Part shown: one piece after another, positions 26,631 to 34,661 of the stretch
How positions within the stretch are numbered: the first letter of the stretch is position 1
Layout of the letters: every line of letters starts with the position of its first letter
NCBI RefSeq assembly: GCF_001469165.1
Contig: NZ_JABX01000013.1
Span: 81,696 to 145,695 of the forward strand
From: Thiohalocapsa sp. ML1
GTDB taxonomy: Bacteria > Pseudomonadota > Gammaproteobacteria > Chromatiales > Chromatiaceae
Length of the DNA stretch: 64,000 nt
Direction of reading: 5' to 3'
Notes under the pieces: generated by a model
The model's database searches: none
Told to the model about the DNA's origin: nothing
What the model saw: the letters and a program-made list of their open reading frames with translations, nothing else
Translations under genes and position numbers: made by a program

Positions 26631-28034
26631 TCAGACCCAGCCGCGGTCGCAGTCGGCAAAGCGGCGCACCTGCTCGCAGCCGGGGCCGAGCAGCGCCTCG
26701 AGTGCCGCGGCGTTGTGCAGCGCGAAGGCGCGTTGCCAGTCGGTGCGCGCTCGCCAGTCGTCGTGCGAGAAGGCGCCGACGCCGCGGCGGATGCGCACGC
26801 TCGGCACGCCGTCCAACCAAAGGAGTCCGGCCCCGCCGGTGCCGGAGAAGAGCTTGGGCTGGATGCTCAGAAACACCTCGCGCGCGGCGGCAACGGGCGT
26901 GGCGGCGGTGTTCCGGATGGGCGCGTGCAGGTTCAGGCTGTAGCTCGGTGCGTTCAGCGTCATCAGGTGCTTGCGCGGCTCCGCCGGGCCGGCGCGCAGC
27001 CGCGCGAGCACCGGCGCCGGCAGGTCGCGCAGCGCGGCGGCGAGGCGCCCGAGGGCGTCCTGCACCGGCGCCGGCAGGTCGAGCCCGGCAATGGCGGCCA
27101 TGGTGTCGGCCCGCGCGCGCAGCGGCAGGCGCTGCCAGGGCGCAGGCACCGCGGCGCTGCCGGTGAAGACCTCGCGCAGCACGCCGGCGGCGGCGTCCAG
27201 GCGCCGGTGCAGGCGGCGGATCAGATCCTCGAAGGCGGCGTCGCCGAGCACGTGCCAGCCCGGCAGCCGGATCACGGCGCCGGTGGGGCGGGTGCCGGCC
27301 GCGACCGCCGCATCATCGCAGTCGAGCAGCTCGGCGCCGGCCACGCCGAGGTCGACATCCTTGAGCAGCGCCGCCACCAGCCGGGCGCCGGCGAAGGTCA
27401 GCGGGTCCAGCAACTGCCGGCGGGTGCGGACATCATGGTCCGCCGCCCGCGGGCCGCTGCGTGCCGCGGCGAGCGGGGCGAGCTCCGCCGCGGTCCAGTA
27501 CAGCAGGTGCAGGTGAAACTGCTTGGCCGCCTGCACGCTCTCGCGGTCGCGGGTGTTCGGGTCGCAGTTCAGCGCCAGGTGCAGGAGTCCGCCGGCGAGG
27601 CCGAAGCGGGCCATGACCTCCGGGTCCGAGACGAAACGCACGAGCTCCAGGCCCGTGCGCCACAACACGCGGCCCGTCACCGGCGCGACGTCGCAGGGGC
27701 CAGGCTTGTCCCGTGCCGAGGCCTCGCTCAGCATCAGGTCGAGCTTGGCGTGCGGGATGGCCTTGTCCACCAGCGCGAGCCGGTCGCCGTTGCCGCCGGC
27801 GCAGTCGAGCAGCGCGATGGTGCGGCGGTGAAAGCGGGCGAGGGGCGCCGCGGCGTTCATCTCCGCGTGCGTGAGCGCGAAGCCGGGCGGCGGCCCCGGC
27901 ACCGCCATCTGCTGCCAGGCTACGGGCATGCGCCAGGCCGCCGTCGGCAGCAGGTCCGCAAACGGGTCCGGTCGGGCAGCGCCGCCGCAACGCTCAACCA
28001 ACGCTGGGTCCCCGCGGCCGCACGCTGGCCGCAT
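26631..28034 (-). CDS. Conserved-looking hypothetical protein in the MCE operon
   Basis: A 467-residue cytoplasmic protein I cannot assign. Notable segments are LARFHRRTIALLDCAGGNGD, GLLHLALNCDPNTRDRES, QFHLHLLYW (residues 172-180, an H-x-H pattern reminiscent of HIT-superfamily nucleotide-binding enzymes) and VFLSIQPKLFSGTGGAGLLW. Codon usage matches the neighbours, and it sits 18 bp after the PqiC-like gene and 15 bp before the DMT gene, so it is almost certainly real and co-transcribed. A HIT-like transferase or hydrolase is a weak guess only. Confidence 0.55.
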   Translation of the reverse strand: MRPACGRGDPALVERCGGAARPDPFADLLPTAAWRMPVAWQQMAVPGPPPGFALTHAEMNAAAPLARFHRRTIALLDCAGGNGDRLALVDKAIPHAKLDLMLSEASARDKPGPCDVAPVTGRVLWRTGLELVRFVSDPEVMARFGLAGGLLHLALNCDPNTRDRESVQAAKQFHLHLLYWTAAELAPLAAARSGPRAADHDVRTRRQLLDPLTFAGARLVAALLKDVDLGVAGAELLDCDDAAVAAGTRPTGAVIRLPGWHVLGDAAFEDLIRRLHRRLDAAAGVLREVFTGSAAVPAPWQRLPLRARADTMAAIAGLDLPAPVQDALGRLAAALRDLPAPVLARLRAGPAEPRKHLMTLNAPSYSLNLHAPIRNTAATPVAAAREVFLSIQPKLFSGTGGAGLLWLDGVPSVRIRRGVGAFSHDDWRARTDWQRAFALHNAAALEALLGPGCEQVRRFADCDRGWV

Positions 28035-28052
28035 CGCATGCAGTGTGAGTGG

Positions 28053-28700
28053 TCATCTGAGCTTCCGCCCCAAACCGTGTGCGTCCGCGATCACCTGGCC
28101 GATGATGCGCCCGCTCAGGTGGTTGAAGGCATCGGCGATGGCCTGCGGGGTCATGCGGCCGTCCGTGCTGACGGCAACGGGCACCGTATCGGTGTAGCTG
28201 CGCGCCACCAGCACCTCGCGCCCTCGGCCGCGCACCAAAGTCAGCCAGAGCTCGGCGAGCACCACGGGCGGGTTGTCGGTCGGGCGGTGCTCGAAGCGCT
28301 GCAGCTCGCCGGTGAGCAGATAGTCCGCGCGGGCCGGGTCGCCCGCGGTGATGACGTGCTCGAACACGCCCGCGGCACGCAGCGCCGTGGCCAAGTCGTT
28401 CGCGATGGCGCGCGCCGGCACCTCTTCCCACAGGAGCTCTGCATAACGCTGCGCCTCCAGCGGCGCCTCCGCGGTGCGGTAGACAATGCGGCTGCCGGCG
28501 ACGAAACCGCGCGCGGCGATGGGCGTGACGCGCAGCGTGCCCGGAATCGGCTGCGCGCTTGGCGTCGGTGCCACGTCGGCTTGCAGGCTGAAAAAGAGAT
28601 CCCGGGTGCGCTCGCCGCCGCCGCAGCCGGCGAGCAGCGCACAGGCGATGAGGGCGGCCAGGGGCCAGGCCGGGCGCAGGCGCTGCGGGCGGCCGCTCAT
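28053..28700 (-). CDS. PqiC/ABC-type transport auxiliary lipoprotein
   Basis: Outer-membrane-directed lipoprotein of the ABC_trans_aux (PqiC) family that accompanies MCE transporters. The 215-residue product has a signal peptide with lipobox ALLAGC and then the domain start DLFFSLQADV and strands TLRVTPIAARG and RIVYRT, with the C-terminal helix MTPQAIADAFNHLSGRII. I prefer the ATG at 28700 (MSGRPQRL) because it gives a normal signal length and does not overlap the MCE gene; the ATG at 28727 would overlap it by 16 bases. Confidence 0.82.
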   Translation of the reverse strand: MSGRPQRLRPAWPLAALIACALLAGCGGGERTRDLFFSLQADVAPTPSAQPIPGTLRVTPIAARGFVAGSRIVYRTAEAPLEAQRYAELLWEEVPARAIANDLATALRAAGVFEHVITAGDPARADYLLTGELQRFEHRPTDNPPVVLAELWLTLVRGRGREVLVARSYTDTVPVAVSTDGRMTPQAIADAFNHLSGRIIGQVIADAHGLGRKLR

Positions 28701-28711
28701 TGCGGTGGGGG

Positions 28712-29797
28712 TCAGCGTTCCAGCCATGGCGAAGGCGCCTTTTGCTTCTGCTCGAACAACAAGGATTTCGGGTCCTCGCGCAGGTCGCCGGTGAGGGCGG
28801 CGAGGTTGCGCGAGGCGGTCTCGATGTTCGCGATGATGGGTGCGAGCGACGCCGAGATCTCCTGCAGCAGGTACTGCACGTCGTTCAGCGTATCGGTGAT
28901 GGGCGGCTCGGCCTGGTTGACGACACGCTGCAGATCGGCGCCGAGATCGGTGTAGCGGCGGATCGCGGCGCCCACGTCGTCGCTTCGGGTGTCGAGGCCC
29001 GCGGAGACCTCCGCCAGGTTCGCGGTCAGCGCGTCCACGGAGGCCAGAATGGATTCGATCCGCTCCGGATTCACGCTTTGCTCGATATCGGCGCTGAGCT
29101 TGCGCAGGTTGCCGAACACCTCGGCGACGCCCTCGCCCACCGCCGCCCCGGTACCCGGCGCGCCGTCCTCGCCCTCGCCGAGCGCGCCGATCAGGCCCTG
29201 GATGCGCTCCTGCAACTGCACCAGCGCCGGGCGAATGGTGCCGTCAACGGCCTGCTGGAGCTGCGTCAGCGCCTGTGCCGCCTGGGTCGCCAGGTCCGGC
29301 TGGCGCGGCAGTGTCGCGATGGCCGCGCCGGCGGCGAGCACATCGTCGGCGAGACCGGGCAGGATGCGGATCTGGTTGCCGCCGAGGAAGCCCGCCGGCA
29401 CCAACTGCGCCCGGCTGTCTGTCGGCACCGGCCAGTTGCCCTGCAGGCGCAGGCTCGCGCGAAAGCAGGGCAGCTCGGCGGAGCGCGGCTCATCGGTGTC
29501 CGGGCACAGCGCCCGGTCCGGATCAGCCGCGAACACCGGCTCCACGCCGCCGACATGGCCGACGACGAAGCCCTCTTGCACCACGTTGATGCCGCGGTCG
29601 AGCCCCGTCGCCTCCGGAAAGTAGGCCCGCAGCGGATAGCCGCCGAACAGTGCCGGCACGTTCAGCAGCACCACGCCGACGACCACCGCCGCCATCGCGA
29701 GCACGAACAGCCCCGCGAGCACCAGATCGCGGCGCTGGCGACGGCCGCGGCGGATGCCGGGGGCGCCGATCTCGGGGGGTTGGTAGAGGCGTTCCAA
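28712..29797 (-). CDS. MlaD-like MCE-domain protein
   Basis: A 361-residue protein anchored by one N-terminal helix (about 25-46) with an MCE domain in the periplasm (YFPEATGLDRGINVVQEGFVVGHVGGVEP) and a long helical, coiled-coil tail (about 170-340) of the kind that forms MCE needles. It should bind and channel lipids between the membranes. The only start available is a TTG at 29797 that is part of the last AAGTTTG heptamer, with no Shine-Dalgarno sequence. Upstream the frame stays open through the array without any start codon. Translation initiation is therefore probably poor or altered. Confidence 0.85.
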   Translation of the reverse strand: MERLYQPPEIGAPGIRRGRRQRRDLVLAGLFVLAMAAVVVGVVLLNVPALFGGYPLRAYFPEATGLDRGINVVQEGFVVGHVGGVEPVFAADPDRALCPDTDEPRSAELPCFRASLRLQGNWPVPTDSRAQLVPAGFLGGNQIRILPGLADDVLAAGAAIATLPRQPDLATQAAQALTQLQQAVDGTIRPALVQLQERIQGLIGALGEGEDGAPGTGAAVGEGVAEVFGNLRKLSADIEQSVNPERIESILASVDALTANLAEVSAGLDTRSDDVGAAIRRYTDLGADLQRVVNQAEPPITDTLNDVQYLLQEISASLAPIIANIETASRNLAALTGDLREDPKSLLFEQKQKAPSPWLER

Positions 29798-29910
29798 AGT
29801 TTGAAGTTTGAAGTTTGAAGTTTGAAGTTTGAAATGCGGAGTGCGATGTCGGCGCGTTTGGATGTTCCTCGGCCCTCGGCCCTCGGCCCTCGGCCCTCGG
29901 CCCTCGGCCC
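29795..29910. repeat. Two heptamer arrays between the MCE ATPase and MCE-domain genes
   Basis: Five AAGTTTG units at about 29797-29833 lie at the start of the MCE gene, and six or so GGCCCTC units at about 29868-29910 end at the stop codon of the ATPase gene. The 35 bp between them shows nothing. Both arrays lie inside what should be one operon. Confidence 0.95.
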
Positions 29911-30687
29911 TTACCAGCGTCCTTCCAATAGATACCTCAGCTCCAGCCGCTCAGGCACCGCGGCCTCCAGCGCGCCGCGGGTGCCGTCGAACAGGATCCG
30001 ACCCCGATCCAGCACCACCACGCGCTCCTCGTCGCGCACGGCCTTGAGGATCGTATTGTCCGTGCCGATGACGGTCAGCCCGCGCTGCTCGATCTGGCTG
30101 CGCAGCACGCCCAGGATCTCGCGCACGGCGGGCAGGTCGAGTCCGTCCGTGAGCCCGTCCCAGATCAGCAGGTCCGGGCGATGGATCAGCGCCCGGGCCA
30201 GCTCCACACGCCGGCGCTGGCCGACGGACAGCGCCCGCGGGCGGTGGTTCTCCATGCCATCGAGCTGCAACTGCGTGATGACGAGCCGCGCCGCGCGGGC
30301 CATGTCCGCCCGGGACATGCGCGTCGGGCGCAACGGCAGCAGCAGGTTCTCCAGCACCGAGAGCCCGTCCAGCAGCGAGCCCCGCTGCAGCACCGCGCCC
30401 ACCCGCGCCCGCAGGGCCTGCGCGCGCCGGCCGCGCAGCTCCGCGAGCGCCTGGCCGAACAGCCGCACCCGCCCCGCGGACGGCAGGTCCAGCCCGAGCA
30501 CCAGGCGGACCAGCAGGCTCTTGCCGGCGCCGTTCTGGCCGATGAGGAGCAGGCCCTCGCCCGGGCGCACGGTCAGCGACACGCCGTTCAGCACCGCATG
30601 CCCGGCCACGTGCTGGAAGACGTTGTCGAGCTCCAGGGCCGGCGCTGCGGCGGCCTCCGGCTCGACTTGGCTTGCGGCCTGCTGCAT
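29911..30687 (-). CDS. MlaF-like ABC ATPase with degenerate catalytic motifs
   Basis: A 258-residue ATP-binding subunit of the MCE transporter. Walker A is intact (LIGQNGAGKSLLVRLVLG) and the Q-loop Gln is present (GAVLQRGS). The signature is LSVGQRRRVELARAL. Walker B reads LLIWDGLTDGLD, so the catalytic Glu after the Asp is Gly. The switch-loop region reads TVIGTDN and has no His. Family knowledge predicts severely reduced ATP hydrolysis. It lies between the permease (9 bp upstream) and the MCE gene. Confidence 0.85.
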   Translation of the reverse strand: MQQAASQVEPEAAAAPALELDNVFQHVAGHAVLNGVSLTVRPGEGLLLIGQNGAGKSLLVRLVLGLDLPSAGRVRLFGQALAELRGRRAQALRARVGAVLQRGSLLDGLSVLENLLLPLRPTRMSRADMARAARLVITQLQLDGMENHRPRALSVGQRRRVELARALIHRPDLLIWDGLTDGLDLPAVREILGVLRSQIEQRGLTVIGTDNTILKAVRDEERVVVLDRGRILFDGTRGALEAAVPERLELRYLLEGRW

Positions 30688-30696
30688 CGCGGCGCG

Positions 30697-31503
30697 TCAG
30701 TCCGGCCACAGCACGAACAGGAGATCGATCAGCAGGATGCTGGTCACCGCGCCGATCATCGTGCGTGTCGCCGCCTCGCCGATGGCGTCCGGATCGCGCC
30801 CGGCGACGGTGCCGTTCACCGTCGCGATCAGCGCGACCACCACCGCGAACACCAGCGGCTTGGCCACCGCCTCGCGCACCTCGAACGGCCCCAAGGTGTT
30901 GCGCACCGCATCGATGAGCTGGTAGGGCGGCACCTCCGAGAAGAAAAAGAGCCACAGGAAGGCGCTGCCGACCGTCACCAGGCTGCCCCAGACCAGAAAC
31001 GCAAAGGACATCGCCAGCAGTGCGAGCAGTGCCGGGCCCGTGATGAAGCGAAACGGGTTGATGCCGCTGACCAAGAGCCCGTCCATCTCGCCCGTCGCCA
31101 CCAGCGTCGCGTGGCGCACCGCCAGCGCGACGCCGCCGCGCCCCGCCACCATCACGCCCACCAAGAGCGGCACCAGCTCCATCACCACCGCATAGGTGAT
31201 GGTGAAGAGCAGCGCGCCCGGAAAGTTGAAGTCCTCCAGCACCGAGGCGGCCTGGCGCCCGAGGATGACGCCGAGCGCCGCCGTCACCAGCGTCACCGCC
31301 GGCAGGATCGACAGCCCCGCCTGGCGCAGCGCCGCCGCCAGCGCCGGCAGGTCCAGCCGGTCGCGGCCGAGCAGGATGTCCAGGTACAGCCCCAGGCAGT
31401 CGAGCAGCGCCCGCGCCGCGAGCCCGAGCGCCGCGAGCCGCCCGAGCACGCCGTCGAACGGCGACGCCGGCGCATGGCGCAGGTCGCGGGCGGCTAACGG
31501 CAT
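30697..31503 (-). CDS. MlaE-like permease of an MCE lipid transporter
   Basis: A 268-residue inner-membrane MlaE/YrbE-family permease. About five transmembrane helices follow an amphipathic start; family landmarks are VLEDFNFPGALLFTITYAVV, VATGEMDGLLVSGINPFRFI and VVALIATVNGTVAGRDPDAIG. It heads the operon permease, ATPase, MCE protein, PqiC-like lipoprotein, unknown, DMT. I start at MPLAARDLRH (31503); an ATG at 31548 is in frame. Confidence 0.87.
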   Translation of the reverse strand: MPLAARDLRHAPASPFDGVLGRLAALGLAARALLDCLGLYLDILLGRDRLDLPALAAALRQAGLSILPAVTLVTAALGVILGRQAASVLEDFNFPGALLFTITYAVVMELVPLLVGVMVAGRGGVALAVRHATLVATGEMDGLLVSGINPFRFITGPALLALLAMSFAFLVWGSLVTVGSAFLWLFFFSEVPPYQLIDAVRNTLGPFEVREAVAKPLVFAVVVALIATVNGTVAGRDPDAIGEAATRTMIGAVTSILLIDLLFVLWPD

Positions 31504-31798
31504 GGCGTGGGGCTCGGCGCTGGGTCGGAGGCTGGCATTGCCCGGCAATGGTACCGTGAATGCGGGAGCTGCCGGCAGCGCGGGGGTTCACGGGCCGGCG
31601 GCTCGGTCGGCCTGACCGGCGATGCCCCGCTGCTGGTCGACACGACCCCCGACGCTGCCATCGTCCTGCAACCGGCAGATGTCTATCCGATCGAAATCTA
31701 CTCCGAACAGCGTCTTGCGGAATTCGAGCGTGAGAACGCAGTCCCCGATGAGATTCACGGGCAGGTCCCGTGCGGTGCTCCGGCGGGACGACTGATGG

Positions 31799-31951
31799 GT
31801 GCGCCTGTTTCCGGACGCAAACTTCCTGTTCAGCGCGGCCTACCGGGACGCCAGCCCGGCGCTGCTGCTGTTTGATCTGGCTGCGGCAGGCCGGTGCAGG
31901 TTGGTGACCTCTGCCTTCGCGTGGGACGAAGCTCACCGGAACCTCAGTGCC
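31799..31951 (+). pseudogene. PIN-domain toxin fragment with antitoxin debris upstream
   Basis: A GTG start gives LFPDANFLFSAAYRDASP, the start of a PIN domain with its first Asp, continuing to about EAHRNLSAL, after which the frame runs into BrnA-region sequence. Upstream (about 31640-31790) a partial antitoxin-like frame (VYPIEIYSEQRLAEFERENA) is out of phase. Both partners appear broken. Confidence 0.6.
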
Positions 31952-31989
31952 TTGGGGGACCCTCGGCACCAGAAGCCACCCCATCGCGG

Positions 31990-32211
31990 TTACTCGACCG
32001 CCTCAATCAGATCGATGTCCCGCCGCAGCAACTCGTTGACGAGATGGCCGAGTTCGACGCCTTTGACCGTCGCCCGCCCCCGCAGCCAGGTCGCAACTTG
32101 TGGGTCGAGTTCCACCAGGTTTTCGGCCTGCGCGGCGAAACGGTTGGGTTTGGACTTGCTGTAGTCCAGGTCGTATTCGGGAAGCGGGTCGTCAGCCAGT
32201 GAATTGCTCAT
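31990..32211 (-). CDS. brnA: BrnA-type antitoxin
   Basis: A 73-residue ribbon-helix-helix antitoxin of the BrnA family: short acidic N-terminus (LADDPLPEYDLDYSKSKPNR), then VELDPQVATWLRGRATVKG and VELGHLVNELLRRDIDLIE. It overlaps the end of the BrnT-like frame by 20 bases, the normal brnT-brnA order. Its toxin lacks its N-terminus, so this antitoxin may now be free. A 94-bp copy of its 3' half occurs at 34102-34195. Confidence 0.75.
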   Translation of the reverse strand: MSNSLADDPLPEYDLDYSKSKPNRFAAQAENLVELDPQVATWLRGRATVKGVELGHLVNELLRRDIDLIEAVE

Positions 32212-32395
32212 GGTCTCGTTGCTCGTTGGCGGTGGCATAGCGCGCGCTGATGATGCGGATGTGATCCGGCGGCGATTCGAGAAATACGACAAGCGCCAAC
32301 CGTTGGTTGTTCAGGCGCCCGACAATGATCTCCCGCGCCTCGCCCTCGGAGTGCCACTCGTCCACAAACATGCGGGCCAGTGGGTCGCGAAACAC
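32192..32395 (-). pseudogene. brnT: BrnT-type toxin lacking its N-terminus
   Basis: The frame encodes FRDPLARMFVDEWHSEGEAR, IIVGRLNNQRLALVVFLES and IRIISARYATANEQRDHEQF, which is the BrnT core. Family members start about 25 residues earlier with a WDxxKxxxNxxKHG-type segment; here the in-frame upstream sequence runs only about a dozen codons to the stop of the preceding small ORF. The GTG at 32395 would give a 67-residue product. Confidence 0.75.
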
Positions 32396-32431
32396 CGCCG
32401 CTGCCTCGCGTGGGTGGTATCGCTTGTCGAG

Positions 32432-32623
32432 TCAGGCTGCCTCGTGGTCCTGTTCCAGGTCCTGTTCCGTCAGACGCTTCGGATCGAGCGGGACGACCGG
32501 TCGGCCTTGCTCGGCCTGCTTGCGCCGTGCGTCCTCGCAAATCGCATGCAGATCGTCCCCAAACCGCTCGGCGTAACGGCGGCGCACGGCGTGCAACTCC
32601 TCGATGATCGGGCTGGTGTGCAT
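32432..32623 (-). CDS. Small ORF that commonly follows PIN toxins
   Basis: A 63-residue protein (SPIIEELHAVRRRYAERFG, DDLHAICEDARRKQAEQ) with a pattern familiar from small genes coupled to PIN-domain toxins. I cannot name its function; an antitoxin role is inferred from position. It begins two bases before the stop of a PIN fragment on the same strand and ends in frame with the truncated brnT. Confidence 0.5.
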   Translation of the reverse strand: MHTSPIIEELHAVRRRYAERFGDDLHAICEDARRKQAEQGRPVVPLDPKRLTEQDLEQDHEAA

Positions 32624-32624
32624 T

Positions 32625-32825
32625 TCAAACCTCCAGCAGCTCCAGCGGCGTGCAGATAATCGGTGGCTGATAGCCCAGCGAACGCAGCACGGCCTCGATC
32701 TTCGGACGCAAGGCTGGGTTGGCGATGTGGGCGCAGTTCCGTGTCAACAGGTAGTCCACGCCGCCGAGGGTCGCGAGGGCGCATACCGTGGTCCATCCCC
32801 GGTTTGCGCTCTGATTACTCTTTGA
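32625..32825 (-). pseudogene. C-terminal half of a PIN-domain toxin
   Basis: Translation on the minus strand gives TVCALATLGGVDYLLTRNC, AHIANPALRPKIEAVLRSLG and YQPPIICTPLELLEV, the C-terminal half of a PIN toxin ending at the stop at 32625-32627. There is no start; the frame begins directly after the stop of the DUF3368 gene. The N-terminal half with the first catalytic acids is absent. Confidence 0.7.
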
Positions 32826-32828
32826 TTA

Positions 32829-33305
32829 CTACTTCTCCCCCGCAATTTCGATCACTGTCGCGATCAGATCGTTGGACAGGTAAAGCTCGGAAGCGGATAG
32901 CTGCAGGACGTAAGGCTTGACCGCTTCGATCAGCCCCGCCTGTTTCGCAGCCAACAATACACCCAATGATCCAATGATCTCAATGCCATTGATCCTCGCG
33001 ACCCGCCGCCCACGCCGGTCATCGATCAGCAGCCGGTCCGCGGCCAACTGTCGATACAGAATCATCGCCTCCGTTTCGCCCAGATCCGAAACGCCGTCGA
33101 GGAGAATCGGATAAGACGGATCAATTTGTTCGACTCGGCCATGGAGATACGCCTTTAACTGCCTGGCTTGCGGTTTATCGCTGGTCACGGCTTCGCGATA
33201 AACCGCCTCGGGGACGACGACTGAACCAAACAATCGGTCCAAGAGATGCAGCCCATCGCAGGTCGCCAAGGCAATCAAGGCTGAGCAATCCGCGACCAGG
33301 ATCAT
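32829..33305 (-). CDS. DUF3368 PIN-domain toxin (intact)
   Basis: A 158-residue PIN-fold protein of the DUF3368 group, a presumed ribonuclease toxin. Catalytic acids are visible in ILVADCSALIALA (Asp6), GETEAMILYRQ (Glu) and LLIDDRRGRRVA (Asp-Asp). It follows VPEAVYREAV and ends with an extra helical tail (SASELYLSNDLIATVIEIAG). It is translationally coupled to the upstream UPF0175 gene through a 4-bp overlap. A decayed paralogous module lies at 52957-53722. Confidence 0.85.
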   Translation of the reverse strand: MILVADCSALIALATCDGLHLLDRLFGSVVVPEAVYREAVTSDKPQARQLKAYLHGRVEQIDPSYPILLDGVSDLGETEAMILYRQLAADRLLIDDRRGRRVARINGIEIIGSLGVLLAAKQAGLIEAVKPYVLQLSASELYLSNDLIATVIEIAGEK

Positions 33306-33556
33306 TGGGTTCGTCCGATTGACTGCATTTCCTGGACGAGTTCATCACGGGAGATGTCAATCACGGGAATCCGCTGTACCTTGCAGACGGCAATGAACTC
33401 ATAGATATTCATTCCCGCCAGTTCCGCGGCCTTGGCGAGCGTGACCCGAGCATCCTTGAACAAGGCCAGCGCGTAGGTCATCCGCATCTCCCGCGCGACG
33501 ACATCCTGCGTCAACATCCCGACAAAATCATTGGGAAGATCGACCGCGACTTGCAT
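33302..33556 (-). CDS. UPF0175-family antitoxin
   Basis: An 84-residue antitoxin of the UPF0175 family, partner of DUF3368 toxins. Landmarks are MQVAVDLPNDFVGML, EMRMTYALALFKDARVTLAK and AAELAGMNIYEFIAVC, the latter a helix-turn-helix. I take the ATG at 33556, which has GAGGT about eight bases upstream, rather than the start nine codons earlier. It overlaps the toxin start (ATGA). Confidence 0.85.
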   Translation of the reverse strand: MQVAVDLPNDFVGMLTQDVVAREMRMTYALALFKDARVTLAKAAELAGMNIYEFIAVCKVQRIPVIDISRDELVQEMQSIGRTQ

Positions 33557-33686
33557 GACTTGACCTCGCTGGTGGTGATACAAACAAATCGCCGGAACCG
33601 GGCGTCGCGGCGGGCGCCGACGCCGGGGTCAGGCGGGATCGGGTCGGGCTGACGGGCGCAATTCCGTCAGCCCGACCCCATCCGGG

Positions 33687-33944
33687 CTATTCGTGGGCTA
33701 TCCGTGGTCTGTCCCGGATTGCCCGATCTTCCGGAAATAGGGCAACCTGCGCCGACGCCCCCTCGTCCTCGTCGAGCACCTCGATCGCCTTGCACCAAGC
33801 CGCCTTCTGCGCATCGTTGATCTCGCCGAGGTAGAGAACTTGGCGCTCCACCACCCGCCCGTCGGTGACGCGACGGTTCTCGACGATGCTCCAGTAGCGG
33901 TGCTGTTTGCCGTCCTTGAAACGTTTTTTCGAGCGCAAGAACAT
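33687..33944 (-). mobile_element. N-terminal fragment of an IS1634-type transposase
   Basis: The 85 codons (FLRSKKRFKDGKQHRYWSIV, RVVERQVLYLGEINDAQKAA, IEVLDEDEG) match the start of IS1634/IS4-superfamily transposases that I know as conserved at this end. The DDE domain is missing; the frame stops at 33687 in unrelated DNA. No terminal inverted repeats are visible, so the insertion sequence is only a remnant. Confidence 0.75.
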
Positions 33945-34095
33945 GCCGATAGTTTCGGCAAAACACCGCGTCAGAACAACGGCCTAGGTCGGCACTACAA
34001 GCGCTTTCGCAAACCCGTCGCCAACCCAATCAGAGGCTTGCAAGAGCAAACGGCCTGGATTTCGCCAAAATCCAGGCCGAATAGTCGAAGTCGGG

Positions 34096-34195
34096 CTAGT
34101 TGACCGCCTCGATCAGATCGATGTCCCGCCGCAGCAGCTCGTTGACGAGATGGCCGAGTTCGACGCCTTTGACCGTCGCCCGCACCCGCAGCCAG
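34096..34195 (-). pseudogene. Duplicated 3' half of brnA
   Basis: Bases 34102-34195 match 31996-32089 in 94 positions with about three substitutions, and encode the C-terminus VRATVKGVELGHLVNELL of BrnA. There is no start or N-terminal half. The copy lies 2.1 kb from the parent in the same orientation, bracketing the UPF0175/DUF3368 pair and the transposase fragment. Confidence 0.85.
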
Positions 34196-34296
34196 ACTCG
34201 GGAAAATGGGGACGTACCACCGATATCTCGCCGGATAGGCGCGCCCGGCGACGGGTCACGCGTCGCCGCGGGGCTCCCGTCGCCACACGGCATCGG

Positions 34297-34661
34297 CTAG
34301 CCCTCCGCGGGGTCTTCTTCCTCGGCCAACAAGGTACGGACGCACGCGTCCAGCGGTCCCAGATGTCGGTCAATGACGGCGAGCACGGTTGCCGGGTCGA
34401 TGTCGCCCAGATAATTGTGCACCAGCACGTTGCGAAAGCCGCTGATTTCGCGCCATGGATTTCGCGCCATGGAATGGATAGGCACAGCGATGTCTTGCGT
34501 TCCGGCAGGTGTCGGGTCGCCTCCGACAGTGTTTGCAGGTTGCGCAGCGCCGCGTCGTAAAGCACCTCGTCCCGGGTCAGGTCGCCGCGCGAACGGATGC
34601 GCGTGATCTTGGCGATCGCGTCGAGTCTATGCAGCGCATGGGGCCGCCAGGGCTTGCTCAT
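34297..34661 (-). pseudogene. hepT: HepT-type toxin broken by a 14-bp tandem duplication
   Basis: HepT ribonuclease of the HepT/MntA system. The first part reads SKPWRPHALHRLDAIAKITR and IRSRGDLTRDEVLYDAALRN; after SIPWREI the frame is lost. In another frame the family continues ISGFRNVLVHNYLGDIDPAT, including the R-x4-H-x-Y active-site motif (RNVLVHNY). The break is an exact tandem repeat of ATTTCGCGCCATGG at 34445-34458 and 34459-34472; removing one copy restores one open frame. The ATG overlaps the mntA stop by four bases. Confidence 0.9.
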
